Below, one piece after another: positions 7,747-16,180 of a stretch of DNA of 64,000 bases. Where the stretch lies: NCBI RefSeq assembly GCF_020037015.1, contig NZ_JAIQDE010000006.1:62001-126000 (forward strand), in the 5' to 3' direction. The notes under the pieces were generated by a model, which was not told where the DNA came from, did no database searches, and saw only the letters and a program-made list of their open reading frames with translations. How positions within the stretch are numbered: the stretch's first letter is position 1; the number at the start of each line of letters is the position of its first letter. Source of the stretch: Corallococcus sp. AS-1-6 (GTDB lineage: Bacteria; Myxococcota; Myxococcia; Myxococcales; Myxococcaceae). A program made the position numbers and the translations under genes.

Positions 7747-10139
7747 GCGGTCAGTAACCTCGGGACGTCCAGGATGAACACGGGACGACCGCTGCCCAGG
7801 ATGGTCACGCCGGACAATCCCGGCAGCAAGTCCAGGGGGCGGGACAAGGGTTTGAGCACGACTTCCTCCTGCCCCAGGAGGCGATCCACCGCCAGCGCCA
7901 CCTTGCCGGTGCCGGCGTCGCCCTCCATCACCACGAAGGGCCGGTAGCCCGGCTTCGGCGCCGCGGGCACGCCCAGGAGCACCTCCAGTGCGTGCACCGG
8001 AAGCAGGCCGTTGCCGTGCGGCAGGAGCGCCGTCTCCCGGCTCTTGCTCAGGGACTGCGGGTCCGCCTCCGTGGCGCCCACCACCTTGGCGATGGGCAGG
8101 CCGAAGACCTCCTCCCCCACCTCCACGAGGAGCAGGTGCACCACGGCGACGGTGAGCGGCAGGCGCAGCGTGAAGACCGTGCCCCGGCCCCGCTCGCTGT
8201 CGATTTCGAGCGTGCCGCCCACGCTCTCCACCACGCGCTTCACCGCGTCCATGCCCACGCCGCGGCCGGAGATGTCGGTGATGTCCTTGGCGGTGGACAC
8301 GCCCGGCAGGCACGACAGCAGGAACGCGTCGCGGTCCGCCATGCGCTGGGCGGCGTCCTCGGTGATGAGCCCCCGCTTGAGCGCGGAGGCCTTGAGCTTC
8401 GCGGGGTCCATGCCCCGGCCGTCGTCCTCGATGTCGATGATGACGCGGTCGCGTGCGCGGCGCACGGTGACGGTGACGCGGCCGCGCGCGGACTTCTTCG
8501 CGGCCACCCGCTCCTCCGGAGACTCCAGGCCGTGGTCGATGCAATTGCGGAGCAGGTGCAGCAGCGGGTCCGCCAGCTCGTCGAGGATGGCGCGGTCGAG
8601 CTCGATTTCGGCGCCGGTGATGACCAGCTCCACCTCGCGCTCCTTGCGGCGGGCGAGGTCGCGCGCGGCGCGGGGCAGCCGGTCGGTGATGAGCGACAGC
8701 GGCGTCATGCGCGCGCTCATGACCTTGTCGTGCAGGTCCTTCACCAGCGTGTGCAGCCGGTAGACGCCCTCCTCCAGCGCGGGGCGCGTGTTCTCCGGCA
8801 GCACCTTGCCCACTTCGCGCAGGCGCGCGGTGGCGAGCATCAGCTCCCCCACCGTGTCGAGGAAGTAGTCGAGCAGCTCCGTGCGCACGCGCACCGTGCG
8901 GGAGCCCGCGTCCGCGGTGGCGCGCGCCGGGTCCAACGCGGGCGCGGCGACGGGGAGCGCGGGCGGCTCCGGGACGGCCGGGGCGACGGAGACGACCTCC
9001 ACCTCCGCCACGTTGCGCAGGGCCGTCTGGATGCCGGCGTCGCCCACGCCGGTCTCCACGTCCACCTGGATGTAGCCGTCCGGGATGCGGCCGGCCTTGA
9101 GCTCCTCCAGGGGCGGGCGCAGGTCCACCAGCGTGCCCAGGGAGGACAGCCGCTTGTGCACGAGGAACGCGCGCACGCCGGGCACCTGGCAGTTGGGGGA
9201 GATGCGCAGGCGCACCGACCAGCGGGGAGAACCGGCCTTGCCGTCCCCCGCGCTGGCGGCGGCCTTGAGCCCGGAGGCCAGCGCCGCCACGGACGCGGCA
9301 GCGTCGTTCTCCGGCACCACCGCCAGGGACCGCGCCCCCGGGGCACCGTAGAGGGCATCCGGGCCGCTCAGGTCGCGAGGCGGCATCAAAGTGGCCGGCG
9401 GCATCACCGCCAGGGAGGAGGGCGCTCCGCCTGCTCCCGAGGCCGCCTCTCCGCGGGATGCTCCCGAACCCGAGGCCCCCGAGTCCGAAGGCCCGGCGCC
9501 ACCTGAAGCGGAGCCTCCCGAAGCCTCGGAGCCCTCCGTCGTCCCCGCACCCGACGCACCGGCGCCGGAGGCACCGGCCGCGCTCCCCGGCGTCCCCGAA
9601 CCCGGCGCGGGCCCGGCGTTGCCTCCCGGCGTCCCCGAGCCCGAGGCACCCGACGGCCCCTCCCCGCCTCCCGAGCCCTCCCCGTCGTCTCCGGACGGGG
9701 TCGCGGGCTTGAGCGCGGTGACCTGGGCCACGCGGGTCGCGGCGGGGGCGTGGCCGGTGAGCGACTGCACGCGGGTGCTCAACTGCTTGAGCAACCCCTC
9801 CGCCTGCTCCGGCTCGCGGTTGGACGACACGGCGCGCACCTGGGCGGTGAGCGTGTCCGTGGCGCTCAGCAGCAGGTCCACCAGGTCCCGGTCCAGGAGC
9901 TTGCGGTCCTGCCGCACCGCGTCCACCAGGTCCTCCACCCGGTGCGCCAGCATCGCGATGGGCTCGAAGCCCATGGACGACGCCATGCCCTTCACCGAGT
10001 GGGCGTGCCGGAACATCGAGTCCACGGTGCTGGCGGTGGCCTCGCGCTCCAGCGCCACGAGGTCCCGCCCGAGCGCCTCCAGGTGCTCGGTGGCCTCCGA
10101 GATGAAGAGGCCCAGGTACCGGGACATGTCCATCGTCAT
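7743..10139 (-). CDS. cheA: CheA chemotaxis histidine kinase
   Basis: A 798-residue CheA. Domains in order: Hpt (1-105) with phospho-acceptor His47 in the motif AHSVKG; a Gly/Ala/Pro/Ser-rich linker (about 145-300); a P2-like region (about 304-385); the dimerisation helix pair (from about 418, ELLDYFLDTVGELM); an ATPase domain with N-box LRNCIDHGLESPEER (about 531) and G-box DDGRGMDP; and a C-terminal CheW-like domain (from about 658). It phosphorylates the CheY encoded just upstream in response to the receptor at 11.1-12.5 kb. The long low-complexity linker is unusual and may give the phosphotransfer domain extra reach. The 3' end overlaps cheC by four bases. Confidence 0.95.
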   Translation of the reverse strand: MTMDMSRYLGLFISEATEHLEALGRDLVALEREATASTVDSMFRHAHSVKGMASSMGFEPIAMLAHRVEDLVDAVRQDRKLLDRDLVDLLLSATDTLTAQVRAVSSNREPEQAEGLLKQLSTRVQSLTGHAPAATRVAQVTALKPATPSGDDGEGSGGGEGPSGASGSGTPGGNAGPAPGSGTPGSAAGASGAGASGAGTTEGSEASGGSASGGAGPSDSGASGSGASRGEAASGAGGAPSSLAVMPPATLMPPRDLSGPDALYGAPGARSLAVVPENDAAASVAALASGLKAAASAGDGKAGSPRWSVRLRISPNCQVPGVRAFLVHKRLSSLGTLVDLRPPLEELKAGRIPDGYIQVDVETGVGDAGIQTALRNVAEVEVVSVAPAVPEPPALPVAAPALDPARATADAGSRTVRVRTELLDYFLDTVGELMLATARLREVGKVLPENTRPALEEGVYRLHTLVKDLHDKVMSARMTPLSLITDRLPRAARDLARRKEREVELVITGAEIELDRAILDELADPLLHLLRNCIDHGLESPEERVAAKKSARGRVTVTVRRARDRVIIDIEDDGRGMDPAKLKASALKRGLITEDAAQRMADRDAFLLSCLPGVSTAKDITDISGRGVGMDAVKRVVESVGGTLEIDSERGRGTVFTLRLPLTVAVVHLLLVEVGEEVFGLPIAKVVGATEADPQSLSKSRETALLPHGNGLLPVHALEVLLGVPAAPKPGYRPFVVMEGDAGTGKVALAVDRLLGQEEVVLKPLSRPLDLLPGLSGVTILGSGRPVFILDVPRLLTA

Positions 10140-10207
10140 GACCCGGCACCTCCTTCACAGGCGGACAGGGCCGCGACCCGGGCGGCAGCGGCCCCGTGTG
10201 CGCCGAT

Positions 10208-10576
10208 TCAGGCCTCGCCCAGCACCTTCTTGACGACCGCCAGCACGTCCTCCGCCCGGAACGGCTTGACGATGAAGTCCGAGGCACCCGCCTCGATGGC
10301 CTCCATCACCAGGCTCTCCTGCCCGAGCGCCGAGCACATGATGACGACCGCGCTGCTGTCGGCCTTGATGATTTCCCGTGTGGCTTCAATGCCACTCTTG
10401 AAGGGCATCACGATGTCCATCGTCGTGAGGTCCGGCTTCAACTCCTTGAACTTCTCCACGGCCTCCAGGCCGTTGGCCGCCTCACCGACGACCTCGAACC
10501 CTCCAGACGCAAAGATGTCCTTGATCATGTTGCGCATGAAGATGGCGTCGTCGACGACCAGCACCCGCTTAGCCAT
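10208..10576 (-). CDS. cheY: CheY single-domain response regulator
   Basis: A 122-residue stand-alone receiver domain. The acidic pair Asp9/Asp10, the phospho-acceptor Asp54 (TTMDIVMP), Ser82 and Lys104 (IVKPF) are all in the expected places. It should accept phosphate from the adjacent CheA and be dephosphorylated by CheC. There is no output domain, so it acts by protein contact. What it contacts is unknown; myxobacteria lack flagella, so gliding, pilus or developmental targets are more likely than a flagellar switch. It lies 68 bases upstream of cheA. Confidence 0.95.
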   Translation of the reverse strand: MAKRVLVVDDAIFMRNMIKDIFASGGFEVVGEAANGLEAVEKFKELKPDLTTMDIVMPFKSGIEATREIIKADSSAVVIMCSALGQESLVMEAIEAGASDFIVKPFRAEDVLAVVKKVLGEA

Positions 10577-10647
10577 GTGAAGAACTCCGCCTCCGTTTCA
10601 GGCCTAGAGGGAGCGCACCCTATCACCGGCCGTTTCCAGGGGGCTAC

Positions 10648-11070
10648 TCACTTGGAGGGAGTGAACAAGGCAACGACCGCCGCATCAAGTCCTTCCGGAT
10701 CCAGCACGGTCACTCCCAGACCGCCCAGGCGGGCAACGCCGCGAACCGCGGGCATGACCTTGCCCGGCGCGGCGCTGACGCGCTCCACCGCCTCGATGCC
10801 ATCCACGTCCGTCACCAGCAGCCCCAAATCCCTGCGACCCCGGTCCAGTAGCACGACCCGGCACAGGGGCGTGGGACCTTCTGGCAAATGGAGCAACTGG
10901 CGCAGCTCCACCACCGTCACCACCCGGCCGCGCAGGTTCATCACCCCGGTGATGGCGGCGGGGGCGCGCGGTACACGGGTGTAGCGCTCCGGGGGGACGA
11001 CCACCTCCCGGACGGCCGACAAGGGCAACCCGTAGCGTTCCTTCTCGACCCGGAAGATGACGTGCCGCAC
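10648..11070 (-). CDS. cheW: CheW coupling protein
   Basis: A 140-residue CheW-domain protein. The family core is visible in VIFRVEKERYGLPLSAVREVV near the N-terminus and in the loop ITGVMNLRGRVVTVVELR, which is the most conserved CheW segment. It bridges chemoreceptors and CheA. It lies 51 bases after the receptor gene and 71 bases before cheY on the same strand, fitting one operon. A start at 11070 gives a normal single-domain length. Confidence 0.93.
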   Translation of the reverse strand: MRHVIFRVEKERYGLPLSAVREVVVPPERYTRVPRAPAAITGVMNLRGRVVTVVELRQLLHLPEGPTPLCRVVLLDRGRRDLGLLVTDVDGIEAVERVSAAPGKVMPAVRGVARLGGLGVTVLDPEGLDAAVVALFTPSK

Positions 11071-11121
11071 GGTGAGGGCCCTGGTGCCGGAAGGCGGCGG
11101 AAAGGCGGGGAATGGGGGCTT

Positions 11122-12495
11122 TCAGGGCCCCAGGCGGAAGCTGCGCACCACGCTCTGCAGCTCCACGGAGAGGTTGGTCAGCTCGCTCGCCAGCGACGTC
11201 ATCCGCGACACCGCGGCCGTCTGCTCCTGGATGACGGCCTGGATGGCCTCCGTGGAGCTGGCGTTGTTCTTCGCCACGAGCTTGATCTCCTCGATGGCCT
11301 TCACCATCTCCTCGCTGCCCTTCATCTGGTCGCGGGTGCTGTCGGAGATGAGCGTCACCTTCTCCGCGCCCTTGCGGGCGGTGTCGGTGATGGCCCCCAT
11401 GGAGCGCATGATGTCGGTGAGGTCCTCACGGCCTTCCGCCAGCTCCGCGATGCCTTCCTTCATGGCGCTCACGACGGAGGTGGACTGGCCGGAGATGTCG
11501 CGCGCCAGGCGGGAAATCTGCTCCGCGGAGCGGCCGGCGCTCTCCGCCAGCTTGCGCACTTCGTCCGCCACCACCGCGAAGCCGCGGCCGTACTCGCCCG
11601 CGCGCGCCGCTTCGATGGTGGCGTTGAGGGCCAGGAGGTTCGTCTGCTGCGCCACCTGGGTGATGGCGTCGACGATCTTCGAAATCTCCTGCGTCTTCTC
11701 GCCGAAGGCGAACACCTGCTGGCTGGCGGACTCGATGCGGTTGAAGACCTTCTTCACCTTGTCGCCCGCGAGCCGCGCCGCCTTGGAGCCGTCCTCCGCG
11801 CTGCTGCTCGTCTCCGCGGACGTGCGGGCCGCGTCCAGGGCGCTGGCCGCCGTGCGCTGGATGCTGCCGGCCATCTCCGTGATGACCTTGGAGGCCTGCG
11901 ACACCAACTGCGACTGGGTCTCCGCGCCGCTGGCGATCTTCTCCATCGACGAGCCCACCTCCTCCGTGGACCCGTTGACGTTCTCCGCGCTGCGCTGCAG
12001 GTCGATGGCCGTGTCCGCCACGCTCTTGGCGGTGTCTTGAATCTTGCCCACCAGCTCGCGCAGGTTCTCCTGCATGCGGGAGATGGCGCCCGTCAGCTCG
12101 TCGATTTCGTCGCGGGTGCTGTGCACCTCCGCGGCCACGGGCTTGGACAGGTCACCCTGCGAGATTTCGAAGGCGGAGCGGCTGAGCACCTTCACGCGGG
12201 TGACGCGCGCCAGCAGCGACGGCAGGAACGTGGCGCCGCCGAAGGTGATGAGCACGCCCACGCCCACCCGGATGATGAAGCTCCAGTTGCCCCAGGACGC
12301 GTCGAAGAGGCTCTCCGTGCACAAGAGCCACGTGCCCAGCAGCAGGCCCAGCAGGATGTAGCCGGTGGTGATCTTCCGGTGCAGGGACTGCTCGCGAACC
12401 GCCTTGGGGCCCTCGACGGCGCGCAGCAGTCGCTGCACCGGCTCGCGTCGGGGGGTGAGGCCAGAGGAGGGGTCGTCGCGAAGGGGGCGGCGCAC
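11122..12495 (-). CDS. Methyl-accepting protein without a sensor domain
   Basis: A 457-residue chemoreceptor. Two membrane helices (about 42-59 and 72-95) are separated by only about a dozen residues, so there is no periplasmic ligand domain. A HAMP domain (about 90-150) and a long signalling coiled coil follow, with the conserved hairpin tip around [21 protein letters not shown]. It is the only receptor in the cluster and presumably feeds the CheW/CheA encoded downstream. A receptor of this shape may sense the membrane itself, a partner protein or an intracellular cue. The first 40 residues are basic and cytoplasmic. No CheR or CheB is encoded nearby. Confidence 0.92.
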   Translation of the reverse strand: MRRPLRDDPSSGLTPRREPVQRLLRAVEGPKAVREQSLHRKITTGYILLGLLLGTWLLCTESLFDASWGNWSFIIRVGVGVLITFGGATFLPSLLARVTRVKVLSRSAFEISQGDLSKPVAAEVHSTRDEIDELTGAISRMQENLRELVGKIQDTAKSVADTAIDLQRSAENVNGSTEEVGSSMEKIASGAETQSQLVSQASKVITEMAGSIQRTAASALDAARTSAETSSSAEDGSKAARLAGDKVKKVFNRIESASQQVFAFGEKTQEISKIVDAITQVAQQTNLLALNATIEAARAGEYGRGFAVVADEVRKLAESAGRSAEQISRLARDISGQSTSVVSAMKEGIAELAEGREDLTDIMRSMGAITDTARKGAEKVTLISDSTRDQMKGSEEMVKAIEEIKLVAKNNASSTEAIQAVIQEQTAAVSRMTSLASELTNLSVELQSVVRSFRLGP

Positions 12496-12534
12496 GGGGT
12501 GCTTTCAGCGGGAGGGGCGGAAAACAGCCCAGGG

Positions 12535-12563
12535 GTTTAGCCTTGCTGTCCGGTACGGGTCAA
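12535..12563 (-). promoter_or_regulatory. Possible promoter of the chemotaxis operon
   Basis: On the minus strand TTGACC (12563 to 12558) is followed after 17 bases by CTAAAC (12540 to 12535), about 40 bases before the receptor start. The -35 match is good and the -10 match is poor. The -35 overlaps the thiL stop codon. Confidence 0.3.
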
Positions 12564-13522
12564 TCATCCGGCCGGATCTGCCTGCCTGACCGGGCGAAGT
12601 GATCGTATCCCGCGGGAGGGGTCACAAGGTGCCCCCCCGCGTCCCGGATTCGCAACGTCCGCTCCCGGGTGAGCACGCCCACGCGCGTCACCTCCTGCCC
12701 GGCGCGGGCACACGCCCGCTCGAACGCCTGCATGCGCGAGGGGGGGATGGCGAGCAGCAGCTCGTAGTCCTCCCCTCCCCGCAGGGCCCCCTCCGGTCCC
12801 AGCGCCGCGCGCACGGCGCGTGACAGGGGCAGCCGGTCCAGCGCCAGCTCCGCGCCCACCCGGGACGCGGCGCACAGGTGGCCCAGGTCCTGCGCCAGGC
12901 CATCCGACACGTCCATCCCGGCGGAGGCGAAGCGCGCGGCCAGCCTCCCCAGGGCGATGCGGGGCTCGGGGCGGCGCTGGCGTCTCACGGCCGAGCCCCG
13001 CCGGACGCCGGCCTTCAGGTGCTGGAGCCCCAGGCGCGCGTCGCCCAGCGTGCCGGAGGCATAGAGGAGGTCTCCGGGCCGGGCGCCGGCGCGGGTGAGG
13101 GGCGCGTGGGACAGCTCCCCGGTGACGGTGAGGGTGACGGACACCTCGCGCGCGGAGGTGAAGTTGCCGCCCACGAGCATGATGCGGTGGGCCTTCGCCA
13201 GCGCGGCCATGCCCCGGCCCAGCGCGGACACCTCGCGGGCGGGGAAGTCCCGGGGCAGCGCGAGCGCGCAGACGAACCAGCGCGGCGTGGCGCCCATGGC
13301 GGCCAGGTCCGACAGGTTCACCGCGAGCGCCTTGTGGCCGATGTCCGCGGCGGAGAACGTCGCGCGGGTGAAGTGCACGTCCTCCACCACGGCGTCGGTG
13401 GTGACGCACAGCGCGCCCCGGGACGGCGCGAGCACGGCGCAGTCGTCTCCCGGGCCCACCGGCACCCGCGCGCGCGGGAAGCAGGCGAGGAAGCGTTGGA
13501 TGAGGTCGAACTCGCCGGGCAT
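12560..13522 (-). CDS. thiL: ThiL, thiamine-monophosphate kinase
   Basis: A 320-residue ThiL. It phosphorylates thiamine monophosphate with ATP to thiamine diphosphate, the last step of cofactor synthesis. Family features: VGPGDDCAVLAPSRG near residue 22, TTDAVVEDVHFTR near residue 41, KALAVNLSDLAAMGA with metal-binding Asp, VGGNFTSA, and the late GMDVSDGLAQDL motif. The start MPGEFDLIQRF at 13522 gives the usual length. It lies 64 bases upstream of the receptor gene on the same strand, but a metabolic link to chemotaxis is not expected; co-transcription is possible. Confidence 0.94.
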   Translation of the reverse strand: MPGEFDLIQRFLACFPRARVPVGPGDDCAVLAPSRGALCVTTDAVVEDVHFTRATFSAADIGHKALAVNLSDLAAMGATPRWFVCALALPRDFPAREVSALGRGMAALAKAHRIMLVGGNFTSAREVSVTLTVTGELSHAPLTRAGARPGDLLYASGTLGDARLGLQHLKAGVRRGSAVRRQRRPEPRIALGRLAARFASAGMDVSDGLAQDLGHLCAASRVGAELALDRLPLSRAVRAALGPEGALRGGEDYELLLAIPPSRMQAFERACARAGQEVTRVGVLTRERTLRIRDAGGHLVTPPAGYDHFARSGRQIRPDD

Positions 13523-13637
13523 GGCGCACTGAAGACCACGCCCGCGCCGGGGACGCAATGACGACCCGCGAACGTGAGGGCGGGATGGGGGCGCGTGGCG
13601 TTGACGGTGTCGGACCGCCCAGGCATAGGACTGGGGA

Positions 13638-14771
13638 GTGCCCTCTTCCACCCCACCCATGGACCTGCGCCGCCGGCTGGTGACGGAAGCGCTGGGCTGC
13701 GGGCTGGTGGTGGTGGCGCTGGAGGGGTCGCACCACGTCGCGGAGCACCTGGGCGCGAGCGCCACGGAGGGACGCCTCTTCATGTCCCTGTCCTGCGGCG
13801 CGGTGCTGGCGTGCCTCTTGTGGGTGCTGCGGCCGCTGTCGGGGGCGCACCTGAATCCGGCGCTCACCTTCGCGGACGCGCTGGGGGACCGCACGCCCTG
13901 GCGCGAGGTGCCGCTGTACGCGCTGGCGCAGTTGACCGGCAGCCTGGTGGGGCGGCTCGTCGCGCACCGCATGTGCAATGAGCCGCTGCTGCTCACCGCG
14001 AGGCTGCCCGCGGCGGACGGGGCGCGGTTCCTCACGGAGATGGTGGCCACGTTCGGGCTGCTGGTGGTGGTGCGGGGCTGCGTGCGCACGCGTCCGTCGG
14101 CGACGCCGCTGGCCATCGCGGGGTACGTGGCCGCGACGGTGTGGTTCACGGACTCGCGCTCGCTGGCGAACCCGGCGCTGGTGCTGGCCAGAGCGGCCAG
14201 CGCCCACCTGGGCGTGATGAGCCCGTGGGAGGTGGAGTCCTTCGTCGCGGCGCAGCTTCTGGGCGCGGCGCTGGCGGTGTTCCTCTTCCGGTGGCTGCTG
14301 GGCGGCCCGCCGAGGCCCGCGCCCACGGCCGTGGAGACCGTCGTCTTCGAGTGCTCGGAGGCAGGGCCCGCGCACCTGGCCGCCGCCCTCTTCAACACGC
14401 TGGCGCACCCGGACCGGGCGCGGGCGGTGGTGGCGCCGCCACCGGGCGCGGGCCTGGATGACGGGCCGCCGCCGGCGGTGGAGGCGCTGATGCGGGAGAC
14501 GAACCTGCGCGCCGCGCCGACGCGCGACCGGACCGTGCCCGCATCGCACTACGTCCTCATCGACGTCGCGGGCCATGCGCCCGGCATGGACGCACGCGTG
14601 AGGGAGCGTTGGTCGCTGCCCGCGCTGTCATTGAAGGACGAGGCCGGAGTGAAGGCGTTGCAGGCGGCGCTGCGGCTCCGGCTGCATCAGCTCCTCGCGC
14701 GCCAGGGCTGGGAGCGGCTGCACGTCATCCCCGGCGGCCCCGCTCCCGAAGGCCCCCGCGCGCTCACCTGA
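13638..14771 (+). CDS. Aquaporin-like channel fused to degenerate ArsC-like domain
   Basis: A 377-residue fusion. Residues 1-225 form a six-helix MIP/aquaporin channel with both pore motifs, Asn73-Pro-Ala and Asn178-Pro-Ala. The residue after the second NPA is Leu, not the Arg found in water-selective aquaporins. Residues 231-370 resemble a low-molecular-weight phosphatase/ArsC domain. It opens TVVFECSEAGPAHLAAALFN, where Cys239 sits at the catalytic position. The loop Arg and Ser of CX5R(S) are replaced by Ala245 and His246, and no other cysteine follows. Aquaporin and thioredoxin-type arsenate reductase occur together, and fused, in arsenic operons elsewhere; here the reductase half looks inactive. 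It starts 115 bases from divergent thiL. No arsR or arsenic genes are nearby. Confidence 0.75.
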   Translation: MPSSTPPMDLRRRLVTEALGCGLVVVALEGSHHVAEHLGASATEGRLFMSLSCGAVLACLLWVLRPLSGAHLNPALTFADALGDRTPWREVPLYALAQLTGSLVGRLVAHRMCNEPLLLTARLPAADGARFLTEMVATFGLLVVVRGCVRTRPSATPLAIAGYVAATVWFTDSRSLANPALVLARAASAHLGVMSPWEVESFVAAQLLGAALAVFLFRWLLGGPPRPAPTAVETVVFECSEAGPAHLAAALFNTLAHPDRARAVVAPPPGAGLDDGPPPAVEALMRETNLRAAPTRDRTVPASHYVLIDVAGHAPGMDARVRERWSLPALSLKDEAGVKALQAALRLRLHQLLARQGWERLHVIPGGPAPEGPRALT

Positions 14772-14851
14772 CGTGGGCCTCGGGTGCGTGACGGGGTGCG
14801 GCGTTGACGTCCGCCCGGCACGCGAGCAGAGAAAGAGGAGAGGGTTTTCGC

Positions 14852-16177
14852 ATGATGGAAGGTCTTCCCCCCGTCGTCTCCTGGCCGCCGCTGCAGACGC
14901 TGATGCGGCTGACGCTCGCGCTCGCGGTGGGCCTGTTCGTCGGGCTGGAGCGTGAGTGGCGCGGCAAGGAGGCCGGCCTGCGCACGTTCGGCTTCGCGGC
15001 GCTGCTGGGCGGCATGGGCGGCCTCCTGGGCCCGAACTTCGCGCTGCTCAGCCTCGCGCTGCTGGGCGTGCTGCTGTGCTTCCTCAACTGGCAGTCCCTG
15101 CGCGCCAACGGCGGCGCGGAGCTGACCACGTCCGCCGCGCTGCTCGTCACGGGCTTCACCGGCGTGCTGTGCGGCCTGGGCCACACGGTGACGCCCGCGG
15201 CGGTGGGGGTGACGACGGCGGGGCTGCTCGCGTGGAAGGAGCGGATGGCCACCTTCAGCCACAAAATCACCGCCGAGGAGCTGCGCAGCGCCATCCTGCT
15301 GGCCATCCTCGCCTTCGCCATCTACCCGGTGCTGCCCGCGCAGCCGGTGGACCCGTGGGGCCTCATCGAGCCGCGCGCCGCGTGGGTGACCGTCATCCTC
15401 ATCGCGGCCATCGGCTTCGTGAACTACCTGCTGTGGAAGATGTTCGGCACGCACGGCGTGGAGGTGACGGGGTTCCTGGGCGGGCTCGTCAACAGCACCG
15501 TCACCGTGGCGGAGCTGGCCAACCGCGTGCGCGAGACGTCCGGGCGCCTGCTGGACGTGGCCTACCGGGGCGTGATGCTGGCCACCGCCGCCATGGCGCT
15601 GCGCAATGCCGTGCTGCTGGGGCTGCTCTCCTTCCGAGCGCTGGTGGACTCCGCCATCCCGCTGGTGCTCATCCTCCTGTCCAGCACGGGCCTCGCGTTG
15701 ATGCGCTCGCGCACGGAGGCCACGCCCGGCGCCGAGCCCCCCGCCCTGCCCCTGAAGTCGCCCTTCTCCCTGCCGTCCGCGCTGAAGTTCGGCCTCATCT
15801 TCCTGGCGCTCCAGGTGGTGGGCACCGTGGGCCAGACGCTGCTGGGCCGCTGGGGCTTCTACGCGGTGAGCGCCGTGGGCGGACTGGTGTCCAGCGCGTC
15901 CGCGGTGGCGTCCGCCGCGTCGCTGTGCGCCAACGGCACCATCTCCCCCACGACGGCCGGGGTGGGCGCCATCATCGCGTCGCTCGCCAGCGCCGCCATC
16001 AACTTCGTCCTCGTGGCGCGCGTGTCGGAGCAGCGCTCGCTCACGCTCAGGCTGGGCCGCGCGCTGGGCGTGGTGATGCTGCTGGGGCTCGTGGGCGCGC
16101 TGGTGCAGACGCGCCTGCCGGAGTTCCTCCCCACCACGTCAGGAGGCCCGGGGCTCATCGAGCCCCACCCGCCCTGA
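14852..16177 (+). CDS. MgtC/SapB-type membrane protein with DUF4010
   Basis: A 441-residue polytopic membrane protein. The N-terminal third carries the MgtC signature LALAVGLFVGLEREWRGKEA and then LRTFGFAALLGG. The C-terminal two thirds match the DUF4010 type, with the segment GFLGGLVNSTVTVAELANR and about eight further hydrophobic helices. Proteins of this architecture are widespread; a role in ion transport or magnesium/envelope homeostasis is assumed from the MgtC domain but not shown. The ATG at 14852 follows the purine-rich GAAAGAGGAGAGGG, a strong ribosome binding site. It lies 80 bases after the aquaporin fusion on the same strand. Confidence 0.88.
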   Translation: MMEGLPPVVSWPPLQTLMRLTLALAVGLFVGLEREWRGKEAGLRTFGFAALLGGMGGLLGPNFALLSLALLGVLLCFLNWQSLRANGGAELTTSAALLVTGFTGVLCGLGHTVTPAAVGVTTAGLLAWKERMATFSHKITAEELRSAILLAILAFAIYPVLPAQPVDPWGLIEPRAAWVTVILIAAIGFVNYLLWKMFGTHGVEVTGFLGGLVNSTVTVAELANRVRETSGRLLDVAYRGVMLATAAMALRNAVLLGLLSFRALVDSAIPLVLILLSSTGLALMRSRTEATPGAEPPALPLKSPFSLPSALKFGLIFLALQVVGTVGQTLLGRWGFYAVSAVGGLVSSASAVASAASLCANGTISPTTAGVGAIIASLASAAINFVLVARVSEQRSLTLRLGRALGVVMLLGLVGALVQTRLPEFLPTTSGGPGLIEPHPP

Positions 16178-16180
16178 CCG

